Source: Delphinapterus leucas
Lineage: Eukaryota > Chordata > Mammalia > Artiodactyla > Monodontidae
Assembly: GCF_002288925.2 (NCBI RefSeq)
Contig: NW_022098043.1
Location: 8,895,554 to 8,959,553 of the forward strand
Length of the DNA stretch: 64,000 nucleotides
Direction: 5' to 3'
Position 1 is the first letter of the stretch, and every line of letters starts with the position of its first letter. Below the pieces are notes generated by a model, which saw nothing but the letters and a program-made list of their open reading frames with translations, ran no database searches and had not been told where the DNA came from. The position numbers and the translations under genes are program-made. Below, in pieces: positions 1-12,370 of the stretch.

Positions 1-250
1 AAGCAGCAGCAGAGCGTGGTTGTGCTGTGGCCTGGCTTACTTATCAGCCTCTGAGGGCGCCTCTTGGGAAGTGCTCCATTGTACAGTTTTGCAAATGGGC
101 ACATGTTCTCCACTGGTCCAGACCGTAATCCACAGTGATGTCGTCACTCTTACCCATCTGAGCCTCCTGAGGTTGAGCTTCTTGTCCTGATTGGGAGACC
201 TGGGTAGGGCCAGTGTCCGTGGGCCAGGTGCATATTAAAAGACCACCACA

Positions 251-371
251 GGACTTCCCTGGCGGTCCAGTGGTTAAGACTCTGCTCTTCCACTGCAGGG
301 GATGCGGGTTCGATCCCTGGTTGGGGAACTAAGTTCCCACAAGCTGCACAGTGTGGCCAAAAAAAAAAAAA
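251..371 (+). mobile_element. CHR-type SINE, short class
   Basis: Starts ggacttccctggcggtccag, has a B-box-like gggttcgatccctgg, and ends in an A run. Flanks AAAAGACCACCACA and AAAAATCACCACA look like an imperfect target-site duplication. Confidence 0.9.
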
Positions 372-1200
372 TCACCACACCACTCTGACCTGGAGTGTAC
401 CAAAATGGCAACCAAGTCTTCCTTCCTGAATTCAGTGCTGAAAAATAGACTGCTCCTAGGTACGGCTTTAAGAAGCGAGGGCCAAAGCTCGCTCCCAAGA
501 CCATCAGCATCAACCTGTCCGTGAACTTGGATTGAGTTAAGGACAGCTGGGGGATAATGGAACCAGGGGGATTAGGTTTCGAGTGTGAACAAAGATACTG
601 AGAACTGCGTTGTAATCATTTCAGCATGAGGTGTGCACTCTCTTCCCTGGACCCTAAGGAGTCTGAAATCGTTGAAAAGAAAGGGAGCAGCCCAGAGAGG
701 AGGGTGGTGATGAGAAGCCCAAATATTGTGGCAGTCTGTCCGTCTCCACCTGGAACTTGCCCTGGAAGGGGTGTGGGCCCTGGAGGTGGGCAAACATGAC
801 CTGAATCTTGGTCAGCCCCTTCCAGGCACCATAGCTCTGGGCAAGCTCCTGAACCTCATTTCCTTCCCTTCATCCCCCAGGGAGTTAGGAAAAGTTGACT
901 CGAGGTTTGTTACATGCCTAGTGGGGCGGCCATCAAGAAGTGGTAGCTGTTCTTATTGTGAATAACGTTTTGGGCCCCCTGGAAAGGATGTAATGCTATT
1001 ATGGCGGGTTCTGTGCCAGGAGCTCTACCTGTGCTCTGATTTCATCCGAACAAGTGTCTGAGGTTGGGAGTGGTCCTCCCATTTCACAAGTTAAGAAACT
1101 TGTGCGCTGGTGGGGTGGGTGGTTAAGTAACCATGTGAGGGTTTCATTAGACTTGCTGGCACTGATTACTGACAATCCCTAGTGCCGCACAGTGAGTATC
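372..1200. other. Intronic sequence without a recognised gene
   Basis: No repeat family or gene was identified. The stretch 405-535 reads briefly like coding DNA (YGFKKRGPKLAPK) but has no supported start or homologue that I recognise. Confidence 0.5.
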
Positions 1201-1402
1201 TTTTTTTTTTGCGGTACACGGGCCTCTCACTGTTGTGGCCTCTCCCGTTGCGGAGCACAGGCTCCGGACGCGCAAGCTCAGCGGCCATGGCTCACGGGCC
1301 CAGCCGCTCTGCGGCATGTGGGATCTTCCCGGACCGGGACATGAACCTGCGTCCCCTGCATCGGCAGGCGGACCCCCAACCACTGTGCCACCAGGGAAGC
1401 CC
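1201..1402 (-). mobile_element. CHR-2-like SINE, antisense
   Basis: T-rich tail, then gcggtacacgggcctctcac through the tRNA-like head ending gtgccaccagggaagcc. This is the short 'ggccacaacagtgagaggcc' class in reverse complement. Confidence 0.93.
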
Positions 1403-1654
1403 CACCCTTTTTTTTAAAGAACATATAAATGATAATAGTTATGGTCTCCTTCTGATTTTGTAAATTGTAGGAAATTAGAAAATTAGCAAAGTACAAAATA
1501 AAGTCACTTTAATCCCATTACTTAGACAAAACATTTGTTATTTTGGAGTATTTCTCTCTGGTCTTTTATTATAATTTAATTTTTTGGAGGGTATATACAT
1601 AGTTACTACTATGTCTGTATTATATTGTGAGTGGCAGTATTGCATGTACTCAGA

Positions 1655-1855
1655 AACATGGCTTCTGGAGCCATGCCTTATCACTTACTAGCTTTGTGAT
1701 CTTTCACAAGTTCCTTGACCTCTCTGTTCCTCAGTCCTCTCATCTATGAGATAGGATTAATAACAGAAGCTGTCTTATAGGCATGTTTGTGAGAACTGAA
1801 TGAGTTAACACATGTAAATAAAGCACTTAGAACAGGGTGCCACCCACAGAAAACC
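1655..1855 (+). repeat. MIR SINE
   Basis: Contains the MIR pattern: cttactagctttgtgatctt, ccttgacctctctgttcctc, then gagttaacacatgtaaataa and agcacttagaacagg. Confidence 0.75.
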
Positions 1856-2980
1856 CTTGGTCGGTGTAACTTGTAATCACCATTTTTGTAGATCATCACC
1901 TTTTCTTTTTAAGCCTGATTTTAGCTGCTTCGTAACATCACATTGTGTAGATATGTCACAATTAACATTGAAGATGTGCTTATTCCTTCGTTCTCTTGGG
2001 CGTGTGGGAAAAATGACCCCAAGACAAGGTCCGATTTCCTAGCGTCTTCAGTGTGAGACGCAGTGGGGCCGTTTTGAAATCCTCTCCCTGTGTCCACAGC
2101 TCCAGGGCTAGACTTTGAGTCACCTCTTGCCACACCAGTGCATTTCTTTTTCTTGGCTGTCGTCAGAATTTTCAAGCACCTAGACCCCACTTTGTTCTTT
2201 TACCCCGGGTTCCAGCCTTGGGACGTGCGGCCTTCCAGTCCCACTTGGTGATACACAGGTGCACTTCGTGCCTGTCAGCTTTACGTGCCTGTCAGCTTTA
2301 CGGCCACTCGAGGGTCGGGGCTTGTGGCCGCGGAGCTGCTGGGACTTCATCTGCAAATGAAAACCACCTGGCCAGCTGCTTGGGCCAGACGGAAGCCAGA
2401 TGGAGAAGTCAGGAGGGACACCGGGCCGGGACCTGGAGCAGCGTCCTGTGTCCTGTCATCCTTCCGCTGCCCCGGCCTCTCCAGCTGCAGATGGTGGCTT
2501 GTAACTGTCATCTCCTCCAGAGCCCAGATGATTCCAGGATACGGGGCTCTCCCATCCGGGCCCTGGCCAGCCCAGAAGATGTGACCCAGAACCTAGAAAA
2601 GTGTCAGATCTGATGAAAGAAGAGGAGCAACAGGTGGCTGAGTGGCCATGAGGGTGGAAACTTTCACTGTTGTGGTGAAGGGAGATGGCAGGGAAAGTAA
2701 ACAGCGGAGTTACTGGAATCCACATGGCACACAGGTAGGAGAGATTTTTGGATGTGAGCAAGGCCAAACTGGCAGACCCTGAAAACAATCGTCCCCCACC
2801 CCTGCCCTCACCCGCCCCCCATTTGTTGGCTGACAACAGCTGTCGCAGACTAGGGAGTAAAGTTGGTCAGGCCACCAAGCAACTCCTAATGTGAATCATT
2901 TGCAGTTGAATGAAGGATAGAAAGCATAGGTAAGAGAAGGTGAGACACTTTGCATCTTTCTTTGGTCCACATTGTCACAA
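1856..2980. other. Intronic sequence with a 17-bp tandem duplication
   Basis: Mostly unclassified. The 17-mer cgtgcctgtcagcttta is directly repeated at 2267-2283 and 2284-2300. No gene is supported. Confidence 0.5.
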
Positions 2981-2995
2981 CTGCCCCAGGTTTTG

Positions 2996-3228
2996 TTTTG
3001 CTTTGTTTTGTTTTTGTTTTTGTTTTCTGTGGTACGCAGGCCTCTCACCACCGCGGGGCTCCCCCTCCCGTTGCAGAGCACAGGCTCCGGACACGCAGGC
3101 TTAGCGGCCATGGCTCACGGGCCCAGCCGCTCTGCGGCATGTGGGATCTTCCCGGACCGTGGCACGAACCCGTGTCCCCTGCATCGATCGGCAGGCGGAC
3201 TCTCAACCACTGCGCCACCAGGGAAGCC
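2996..3228 (-). mobile_element. CHR-2-like SINE with 15-bp TSD
   Basis: Antisense short-class CHR copy with a T/G-rich tail. Perfect 15-base direct repeats CTGCCCCAGGTTTTG lie at 2981-2995 and 3229-3243. Confidence 0.95.
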
Positions 3229-3374
3229 CTGCCCCAGGTTTTGATTCGTGGTTCAGAGAGGAAAAGTTTGGGAGTTTTTACCTCTGGGCTTTGTGGATTA
3301 ATGAGGTTGCTGGAGTGGGAACTAATTATTTCAGTCTCTAAATGCTCTTCAAAATAGTGGGCATATTTGTGCAT

Positions 3375-3505
3375 AAATGTGAGTGATTTCTTAGGTTAGA
3401 TTCCTAAGAGGGTATGAATAGTATAAAAGCTTTGCATACATAGTCGCCAGTTAACTTTCTAAGAGAATCGTCCTCTCCTGCAACCTTTCAGGCATCCCGT
3501 TGCTT
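3375..3505 (-). repeat. Old L1 (L1M-like) fragment
   Basis: Antisense L1-like wording such as gatttcttaggttagattcc and gagggtatgaatagtataaa. It is diverged, so the subfamily is uncertain. Confidence 0.4.
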
Positions 3506-4089
3506 TTCTAGTCTGTAGTCCTTGTGCCTTTTATGTAATGAGTGATCTTCCACTCACCTCTTGCAGACGGCTTATTGTCATATTACTCATTTTTAACTTT
3601 GGCCCATTTCTTTTCACCTTTGAGGACTTCCAGGGAGTGACATCCTGTCGGGGGCGGCTTTAAAGTTTCTGTTGAATGAGAGTAGTGTTCTCCGTTTTCC
3701 TGCACAGCGGCATCCCGAGCTCCGTGAGGCATTTGGGCCACTTGTCTTTGAGGCGAGCGTGGCAGCTCAGCCTGAGGCTTGTGAATGGCTTTTCAGGACC
3801 GTGCTTTTCTGCGTTCTAGGTACACTGGAACTGACCTTCTCCCTCCTGCCCCCTCCCCCGCCCCCCCGTTATCTGCTGAGCCTCTCCGTGTAGGCTGTCT
3901 GTCCAGTGATTCTGAGAGGCTGCCAGCTTCCTGTCTTCCTACCACATGGTCTTGCCATGTGCTCTTGAGAGAAGCAGGGAACAGAGCCGCGGGCGGAGGT
4001 GCGGCAGCCAGCACTGCCAGCTCCTCCAGAACTGGCGCTGTGTGTGGTGTTTGGGTTTTTTTTTTCCAACTGCTTTGTAGAGGTGTGAC

Positions 4090-4314
4090 TTAACATATCA
4101 TAAAACTCCTTGTTTTTAAGTATGTGTTTCAATTTTGTGATTTTTTTTTTAAGTAAATTTAGAGTTGTGGAGCCATCCCCACAATCTAGTTTGACAACAC
4201 CTTTATCGCCCCAAAAAGATCCCTCCCACCCATGTGCGGTTACTCCCGGTTCCCACCCCTGCAACTACAAATCTTTCTTTCTGGACATTTCATACATATG
4301 GCGTCACATGGATT
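4090..4314 (-). repeat. L1M-like 3' region, antisense
   Basis: Resembles the antisense L1 3' region: aatttagagttgtggagcca, the ccccaaaaagatccctccca stretch, and ctggacatttcatacatatg. The element is broken by the CHR SINE at 4315. Confidence 0.55.
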
Positions 4315-4595
4315 TTTTTTAAAAATTGTTTTATCTATTTATCTTTGGCTGCGTTAGATCTTTGCTGCGGTGCACGGGCTTCTCATTGCAGTGGCTTCTC
4401 TTGTTGTAGAGCACAGGCTGTAGGCACACGGGCTTCAGTAATTGTGGCTCGCGGGCTCTAGAGCGCAGGCTCAGTAGTTGTAGCACACGGGCTTAGGTGC
4501 TCCGCGGCATGTGGGATCTTCCCGGACCAGGGCTTGAACCCGTGTCCCCTGTATTGGCAGGCGGATTCTTAACCACTGCGCCACCAGGGAAGCCC
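4315..4595 (-). mobile_element. CHR-type SINE, long class, antisense
   Basis: Reads ggctgcgttagatctttgct, then the ggctctagagcgcaggctca and gtagttgtagcacacgggct modules, ending gcgccaccagggaagccc. A short repeat TGGATT flanks it (4309-4314, 4596-4601). Confidence 0.92.
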
Positions 4596-4604
4596 TGGAT
4601 TGTT

Positions 4605-5350
4605 GTTTTTTGGTGGTTGTTTTTTTTTTAAGGAAATTATTTGATTGTAAAAATAATGCTTGTTGGAAAACATCTGGAAGAGCAGAAGCCAAATTATCAT
4701 TAGTAGTTACCTTTGGGGAGTAATTACCTCTAGGTGGTGGGATTATAGGAGGACTTTTTATTTTCTGTAATGCTTGAATTTTTTACAGCAAGCCAGTATT
4801 ATATTTACAGTCGGGAAAAGGTGTATGTTTCATTTGTGGACAGTGCCAAAAAGTATAAAGAGGATGAAAAAATAAGAGTCACTCAAAATTCCCCCTCTCC
4901 TGGATAAAACCACTTTTACTTTTTTGTGTTTTTCTTTTTCAGTCTTCTCTGAGCATATTTTTAAAATATAGCTTTCATATTTAAAATTTTGCATCCTGAT
5001 TTTTCTCATTGGCATCACAGAAGTCTTTTCCCCACCTAACTTAAAACACCTTTGCAAACTTCCTGTTAATGATTTTAAGTGGTTCGTCTTTTTTTTTTGG
5101 CTGCTTTGCATGGCGTGCAGGATCTTAGTTCACTGACCAGGGATGGAACCTGTGCCCCCTGCAGTGGAAGTGCGGAGTCTTAACCACTTAACCACTGGAC
5201 AGCCAGGGAAGTCCCTTTAAGTGGTTCATCTTCATGGTTGTACCATAATTTACTTACACTGGGCATTAAGATTGTTTTCACTTTTTGCTACTATAAAAAG
5301 TGCTGAAATGAATGTCTTTGTAAAAGCTTTGTGTAAGACCTCTGCAGAAT
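4605..5350. repeat. Diverged L1-like fragments around a CHR SINE
   Basis: 4700-4810 resembles an old L1 3' end (gggattataggaggactttt). 5225-5335 resembles antisense L1 sequence (gtaccataatttacttacac, tttgctactataaaaagtgc). Assignments are tentative. Confidence 0.4.
5091..5215 (-). mobile_element. CHR-type SINE, short class, with 17-bp TSD
   Basis: T run, ggctgctttgcatggcgtgc, and a head ending ggacagccagggaagtccc. Flanks TTTAAGTGGTTCGTCTT (5074-5090) and TTTAAGTGGTTCATCTT (5216-5232) differ at one base. The head carries an extra 'ttaaccac' duplication. Confidence 0.93.
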
Positions 5351-5793
5351 TCTGGGCCAGGGGGTTTGTACCTGAAGAAAAAATTTTTTCTCCCAGTTTG
5401 GAACTGTTTTTGCAAAATCGCTTTCTAGAATTCTTCTCTGAATTTCTACTCCTTGAAATGACTTACTTTGACCCCAGGATTTCCTGGAGATGGCTCCTTT
5501 ATGTCAGGTTGCAGTACAGAGCGGGAATGGCAGGAAGATAAGTGAAGAGCCAAACCAGGGCTCCTGAAGATGGCGGTGCCCTTAGGAGCCAGGACGTCCT
5601 TTATCTCAACAAAATCTTGCAGTCTGGACCGTGTTTAGGCATGCTGTGTTTTCTGTAAATAGTTCTTTTTTGTTGATCCTTGGTTTTCAGCGAATGTTTT
5701 GGTTGTTTTAAGAGGGTCCAAAGAGATTTTTGATCAGATTCAAGCCAGAGTTGCCGAGGGGTGGGGAGGTGGCAGCACGGAAACAGAAGGGGC

Positions 5794-5905
5794 CGGAATT
5801 CCCTGGCGGTCCAGTGGTTAGGACTCTGCACTTTCACTGCGAGGGCCCAGGTTCAATCCCTGGGAACTAAGATCCAAAAAAACAAAACAACAACAACAAA
5901 AAACC
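5794..5905 (+). mobile_element. CHR-type SINE, short class
   Basis: gaattccctggcggtccagt head, a shortened body, and a CAA-rich tail. Direct repeats CAGAAGGGGC lie at 5784-5793 and 5906-5915. Confidence 0.93.
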
Positions 5906-6264
5906 CAGAAGGGGCAGCCTCAGGGGACACACAACTAAAGGAGGGCGAGGTCGAGGCCAGTATACATTCCCCACGCCCTATCCTCCCCCCCCCACGCCCC
6001 ACCCCCTTGCTCACAGAAGTTCTTCAGAATCTGAACAGAGGTTTTAAACCTGGGATGTTTGGGGCATGAGAGGGATCTGTGAATCCACCAGATATCTTAT
6101 TCAAACTTTTGTATGTATGTGCATTTCTCTGGGGAGAGGGTCTGTAACTTTCATCACCTTCCCTCTGGCCTCACAGAGGGTAAGAAGCATGAACTGCCTT
6201 GGAGGTTTGGTGTCTTCCTTAACAAGGAACACCGTGTCTGGTGCACACCCAACGCTGTGGGCAC

Positions 6265-6375
6265 CACACATCCACTGTGTGGTCTTGGTCAGGTGACCTA
6301 GCCTCTCTGCGCTTCAGTTTCCTCATTTGTGAAGTGCTGGGCACATAGGAGGCACTCATATTACCATCAAAATTA
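6265..6375 (+). repeat. MIR SINE fragment
   Basis: ctgtgtggtcttggtcaggt, gcttcagtttcctcatttgt, then a jump to gctgggcacataggaggcac; the middle of the MIR is deleted. Confidence 0.7.
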
Positions 6376-6440
6376 TTACTTGAATTTTTGGCCCACAAGG
6401 GTTTTAAAGGCAGCCATGGACCAGAAATTGAACTGGGTAA

Positions 6441-6515
6441 CCTTCTTTTTTTTTTTTTAAATATGTATTTATTTGGTTGCACTGGGTCTTAGTTGCGACA
6501 GTTGGGTTCCTTAAC
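6441..6515 (-). mobile_element. Truncated CHR-type SINE tail
   Basis: A T run, then tatgtatttatttggttgca and ctgggtcttagttgcgacag, matching only the 3' part of a CHR element in reverse. Confidence 0.55.
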
Positions 6516-6545
6516 TCCTGGTATGCTGAGGCCACCAATGTGCCA

Positions 6546-9500
6546 CGTGTCCCCACCCTCTGAAGGCAGTGAAGGGGTAGACCCCAGGCTTAGCACAAGT
6601 GCACAGCCAAGAAATGCACAACAAACTAACTGGGATTCACTCTTTCAGAGTTTTCAGCCCTGAGTATCATTATGTGTATTTTCTAATTTCATTATTCTTT
6701 GAAAGCATGGTTTTAATGTAATAGTCTGTCTTAAGGATGAACTAGAGTAAATGAGTAGAGTTGGATGCAGTGATAGCTATCCAGACACTAATTCTGAGTC
6801 ACTCTGCCTGGGGGACCTCAGCTCGGGTGTCTGCAGACCTTTCCTCCTTACCTTGTTCACTGGGGTACAATCCACACGTCCCAGCAGCGTGGCTTCGCAT
6901 CCAGTGGTTGGCATCCAGAGCAGTCGGCCTTAGGCTAGACCAAGATTTACCCTTTCACTGTGAGGAAAGGTTGGACTGAGCTGCCAGGGTTGCATTTCAG
7001 GAGAAATGCTTAACCTGTGTAAGAGAGCAAATTGTTGTTCCATCACCTTTCCCAGCATCATTTCTAACAAATATTCATTACAAATGAATCTTTTATTAAA
7101 GTGTTTTCTGAATGATTATACCTCGAAGTGCCTTCTAAGCAGTTTATTGGGTGTGATAGTAATGTGTGTGTGTTTTAGCTGAGCTGTTGGAACGTTTGGT
7201 AGCCACCCCTGCCTGGTTGTGCTCCGGCCCTGTCCTGCTTTCTCGTGCCTGGGCAAAGGGTGTAACGGCAGCCGGAGAAACTGCCGAAGTACTAGATGTT
7301 AGGACCTTGATTCCATCAAAAAACAGAAACAAAAAACCCAACAAACCCCAGGGGCTGAATCTCACAGGAATAAGATCTAAGATGAGTGGCGTGCGGTAAA
7401 ACACTCAGCGAGTCAGTGGAATCAACCCCAGGGACACCCGATGGTGAGGGGTCCCAGAACTGTGTCACATGCAGGGCACAGGCAGAACCAGGAGTGTGTG
7501 GCCAGGTGAGGAAGGGTGTGGTGATTTGCTTCAGGGATTTGAGGGGATGTTGCTTGGCCAAGAACTTGTACATCTTTGGATGGCCCTAGAGGACAGAAGG
7601 ATGGACAGCGGGTGGGTTGCAGATGTTCATCCAGCGCCGTGTGGAAACAGGCTGCCTTGGAACGTGGGGGGTTTTCCCCCTCTGGTGACGATCAAGCAGA
7701 GGCTAAGAGGCCCAGTCCTTTAGGGATTTCCTAAGGGGGAAGTGGGCCTCTGAGGTCACTAACACTCTGCAATTCTGGATTCTTTTAGAACAAAAGACCT
7801 TTAACTCAAAGACTTTACTAGTTGATACCGTCTTTTCCCATGTTAATGTGAATGTGCGTGGTTACATTCTACAGGGAGGAGGTGGTGGTTAAGACTTGTA
7901 TTTCTGTAACGTAGAACATTTACGTGAAGCGGCGGTTTCATACTTTATCTCGCCTTTCCACTGTGGGAGCTTTGCGAATACTTCCAAGGGGCATGTTGTT
8001 TCCTGTCTCTCTGATGGGCTTGCCTCTCATCCAGCGTGTGCCACCATGCTCCATACCTCCTTGGACTTCTGTGGTCTTGGGTGGAACCCACTGATTTTTA
8101 CATCCTGCAAGAAAGAATCCTGGCCGATGAGGAAATCTGTTTTCCATCACTGATTGGAAATGGATTCCTACCCCTGCCCCCTTGCTCTGGATTTAATCTT
8201 CCTATGAGAATCAGCTAAGCCATTTCCCCCCATCACAGGACATCCCAGCACTGACCAGCAGCCTGCTGTTGGTTACAAGGGAAACCAGAAGGAGGGTGGG
8301 CAGCCCTTGCTGGTGACCTTGAAGGCTGCTCAGGGCCTGTCAGCCTCTGGTGGGGACCTGTCTGTGTACTGACTTCTTTGAACAGCTCAGTGTGTCTGAG
8401 AGCTGAGATCCTATCCTGGGCTCTCTCCGGCCCCCTTGCTCCTGTGCTGAGGCTCACTAGGGAAGCCGCACAGGGAAACGGAAGAGGTAGGGCAGATCTG
8501 GTCTGGGTTCTAGTTCCGCGTGTTAAGCTTGGACGGGGCCCCGGATTCCGCAGAGGGCGCGGGAAGCCTCTGGGATCATCTCCCAGAGCACCTCAGTGCT
8601 GAGACCTTGGGAAAACCTCCTCTTTCACTCAGCATGCTCTGGGTTTCCATAAGTTTCCTTCCTGATTGAATTTTCTCATTAAAACCCGCATTCCCTAAGC
8701 TGTCGGGCAGCAGTACACTTTTGAGGTGGAGGAAGAGTGGCCGGCTCTCTTGTTTCTTTTCTTTTCTCCCCCACCTTTCCTGAGGTCTCACTGAAGCACT
8801 GTGAGCGGCACACATGTAAAGTGTGCACAATTTGATCGTTTCTAGTTGTTTTACGATAACATGTGCCTCCCTGCACTCCCCTTTCTCCTGCGTCTGGTCC
8901 TGCACTCCCTAGCTTTCCAGGCTCTTAAGAAGCAGCGATCCAGCTGGCAGAGCTGGAACAAGTGTTTCCATAAGCATTCCCACGATCCTTGAAGTGAGGA
9001 GCGTGACCTCGGAACCATGTGCCGGGTCCCCTCCCCTGATGGAGGAGGAGGTGGGAGGTAAGAACAATACTTGGATGGATGGATCCCTGTCTGGGGCACA
9101 GCCGGAAAGCTGAGCATTCGTAGGCCATCCAACCACTGGCGTTCTCCTGGGATTCAAGGGTTAGAGGGGAAAGTGAGTTGATTTCTACCTTCATGTGAGA
9201 GGCAGGAGCCAACAAAACAGCCCCCTTTGCTTTTGTAAAAAGCTCTGCAACGGTGCCTTCCATTCGTTTTGGTCACAGAACTTATGAGCTAAGTATAAGA
9301 AAATTGGCAAAGTACAGCAAAGATGTTTTCTCTTTGTGTCATGAAGCTCTCCCGTTGCTGAGTTGAGGCTTACTTTGCTGAGGTCCCTGGTAAACAGTTT
9401 ATTCGGTTTCCCTGGGCTGGTGGGAACACGGGGAGAATGCCTTCCTAGCTTTGGAAACCTAGGAGGGTGTCTTGCTGTGACAGGACCGGGGATGAGTTTC

Positions 9501-9970
9501 ACTGCCCATTGTGTTTTGTTTCTAAATCGCTTTTCCAGTTGCAGATTCTCCATTTCATATCAGGCCTTTCAGACTGTGCAGAAGGGGTGTGAGCGTCTTA
9601 GGCCAGCTGACTTTGCAGTCTGTATTTATTCCTGTGACCCAGAGACAGGAAGTAATTGACGTTACCATTTATTTCCTTTATTGGAAATTAGCAAGCATCC
9701 CACTCAAAAACTTATTTAGGAAAGTGTGTCTCCTGGGGCTCAGTGGCGTGCTGCGTGGTTCTGACTGCAGTTTTCCTCTGTAGGTGAGGAATGTCCGAGC
9801 TGGAGGTGATTAGGGTAATAACATTCCAGCCCTCGAGTCGTTCAGCACCTTGTCCTCAGATTTCTCCCCATCCTGCCCTCAGAACACATTGAGAGGGCCT
9901 CTGGCCTGAGGCAGAGGGACATTTCTTATATTCATGGAAGACCTTATTACTCAGTGAAGGTTCCAAATTA
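6546..9970. other. 3.4 kb intronic stretch without clear repeats or genes
   Basis: No exon or RNA gene was recognised on either strand. Open frames here are short and overlap in several frames, as expected by chance. A weak antisense L1-like patch may lie near 8790-8880. The rest is unassigned unique or very old sequence. Confidence 0.5.
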
Positions 9971-9983
9971 CAAGACTGCTTTT

Positions 9984-10298
9984 TAAATTTATTTATTTTT
10001 AGCTACGTCGGGTCTTTGTTGCTGTGCGCAGACTTTCTCTAGTTGTGGCGAGCGGGGGCTACTCTTCGTTGCGGTGCGTGGGCTTCTCATTGTGGTGGCT
10101 TCTCTTGCCGCAGAGCACGGCCTCTAGGCACGCGGGCTCGGTAGTTGTGGCGAGCGGGCTCTAGAGTGCAGGCTCAGTGGTTGTGGCGCACGGGCTTAGT
10201 TGCTCCGTGGAATGTGGGATCTTCCCGGACCAGGGCTCGAACCTGTGTCCCCTGCATTGGCAGGCGGATTCCTAACCACTGCGCCACCAGGGAAGTCC
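9984..10298 (-). mobile_element. CHR-type SINE, long class, with 13-bp TSD
   Basis: Full long element in reverse from aaatttatttatttttagct to gcgccaccagggaagtcc. Flanks CAAGACTGCTTTT (9971-9983) and CAAGATTGCTTTT (10299-10311) differ at one base. Confidence 0.95.
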
Positions 10299-10724
10299 CA
10301 AGATTGCTTTTAATGAAAGCAGTCAGTCAGTGGATTTCTGTATCTGGATGAGGTTACAGTTTTGTCTCCTATGGAACAGAAAAACACTATTCTGAGAAAT
10401 TGAGTGTCCAGGTTCATAAAGAATTATCATGTAAGCCATCCTTGAACTTTGGCTCTGTAGACGTGCATGTGGAAGTAGACTCAGCCCAAATCACCGAGCC
10501 TGGTCTAGCCCTCCTTTGATCAAACCACCAACCCGTCAAACTCTGTGGGCCCAAGAACTCGTTGGTGCCGTGCCTGGATGCACGCAGCCCAGCACTGTTT
10601 TCTAGAGTTTGGCAGAAGGCCAGAGAAGCCTTTATTTTGAAATTTTAGGTTACATCCTTCTACCTTTTTCCCCTTCCTTTTCTCTGTTGACTTAACATGT
10701 AAAATGTATGCAGTGACTGTGTCC

Positions 10725-11165
10725 CAGGTATGTGCTAAGTGCTCTGTGAGCATGAACCCCACTTGATCTTTAAGATAGCACTATGAAGCATGTGCTGTTT
10801 AATTACCCTTTTTGTTGTTGTTTTGTTTTGTTTTTTGCAGTACGCGGGCCTCTCACTGTTGTGGCCTCTCCCGTTGCAGAGCACAGGCTCCGGACGCGCA
10901 GGCTCAGCGGCCATGGCTCACGGGCCCAGCCACTCCACGGCATGTGGGATCTTCCCGGACCGGGGCACGAACCCGTGTCCCCTGCATCGGCAGACGGACT
11001 CTCAACCACTGCGCCACCAGGGAAGCCCTAATTACCCTTGTTTTACAGATAGGGAGACCTGAGGCTCAGAAGAGTTTAGTCACTTGTCCAGGGTCACACT
11101 GCTAGAACCTGGCAGGGTCAGGATTTGAATGCAGACCTCTCTCTCAAACCCGCACTGTTAACTAG
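10725..11165 (-). repeat. MIR SINE split by a CHR SINE
   Basis: Left part gtatgtgctaagtgctctgt to the target site and right part ttttacagatagggagacct, ggctcagaagagtttagtca, gtccagggtcacactgctag read as one antisense MIR once the CHR SINE is removed. Confidence 0.85.
10811..11028 (-). mobile_element. CHR-2-like SINE with 11-bp TSD inside a MIR
   Basis: Short-class antisense copy with a (TTG)n tail. Perfect TAATTACCCTT repeats lie at 10800-10810 and 11029-11039. Little diverged, so probably a fairly recent insertion. Confidence 0.96.
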
Positions 11166-11304
11166 AGAGCTGTCCCTCCCTTGCTGCTCAGCTATGCAAA
11201 AATGTATGTTAAGTTCCTCTTCTTTTGGAGCCTCGAAAACAAAGAGGTGGCTTCTGTGCTCCTTAGGATGAGAAGGGAGCACGGTGGCAGCAGGTGGCCT
11301 GGCT

Positions 11305-11495
11305 GCCGGCAGTACGGGCTAGGCTTTGGGGTCAGACCTGCCTTTGAAGCCCAGCCCCACTGCCATTACCTGTGGAACCTCACGGTGTTGCAGTTTCCGC
11401 ATCTGAGAATAACACTAGGACTTACCTCCTGGGACTGTTTGTAAGATGAGGTGAGACAGTGGCATATAAAGCACTTAGAGCAGTGTTTTAACACG
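11305..11495 (+). repeat. MIR SINE
   Basis: gctttggggtcagacctgcc, a cctgtggaacctc stretch, gcatctgagaataacactag, and gcatataaagcacttagagc follow MIR order. Confidence 0.72.
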
Positions 11496-11499
11496 TTTT

Positions 11500-12130
11500 A
11501 GCTATTGTTTTTATTAATGCCTTCTGAGCCCTTAAGTCCGAGCCTGCCATGGAGTAACCGCCCAGCGACAGGCGTTGTTGGCAGTGGTTGTAGTGTTGCT
11601 GGCAGGGCCTGCTTTGGCCGGTAGAGGGAAAGGTGGTCCTCATAGTGCTGTGCAGTGTTTGAGCTTAGTCTCTGGTTTTCAGAAAGATATCTTGGGATTG
11701 GAACTTGTTGCTTCCCTTTCTTTAATTATTTTTGCTCATTGAAGGACTTTAAGCTCCTTACTCAGCCACCAACTTTCTTGAGACGTAGCACTCAACGTTT
11801 AGTTAAGGATGGAAGGAAAGAAGGTTTTGAGCTTGTGAAAAATGTCTTGTTGGCAAGATGTTCTCTAAGGAAACTTGTCTGTTGAGAGAGGAATGGTGTT
11901 TTCACTCATAAAGATCGGTTTCCTCTGGCTCAAAAGAGCGAAAAAGGGGCGGCTGTGCCCAGTTTGATTTTTCAGGCTCTTGTTCCATGGCTACCCACTT
12001 GCATGCCTTCAGGTGATGTTAACCACAGAAGTGGGGGGAGGGGTGTGTGTGTGTGTGTGTTAATGCCATGTGGGAATGTTAGGGTCCTGTGCCCTCTGAA
12101 ACTAAACTCTGTGGAAGAGGATGGTGATAA
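11500..12130. other. Intronic stretch with a (GT)n run
   Basis: No gene or repeat family was recognised apart from an 18-base GT run at 12043-12060 that follows a G-rich patch. Confidence 0.5.
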
Positions 12131-12134
12131 GTAC

Positions 12135-12370
12135 CTATTGTTTAATTGAGCACTTAATATGTTTCAGAAACTCTACTAGTTTCTTCACACATACTTTATG
12201 ATATTGTCCTGAAAACAATGCTGCAAGATAGGTATTATTGTTAGTTTCATTTAACAGATGAGGGAAATGAGGCTCTGGAAAGTGAAGGACTTTTCCAGAC
12301 CTCCATTGCTAGGAGGTGGCAGTGAAGGATTTAAACCCTTGTCTGTCTGACTCCTAAGGTCCTTTTTGCC
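12135..12370 (-). repeat. MIR SINE, antisense
   Basis: ttgagcacttaatatgtttc, ttaacagatgagggaaatga, gctaggaggtggcagtgaag and gtctgtctgactcctaaggt follow antisense MIRb order. Confidence 0.82.

Noticed and set aside
405..535. Possible ribosomal-type pseudogene (YGFKKRGPKLAPK)
   Set aside because: Only a dozen basic residues read well; no start, tail or known family match.
1201..1402. Coding-like frames repeated across the window (e.g. SLVAQWLRVRLP, GSSRTGARTRVPCIGR)
   Set aside because: These phrases are translations of CHR SINEs and recur at every copy; they are not proteins.
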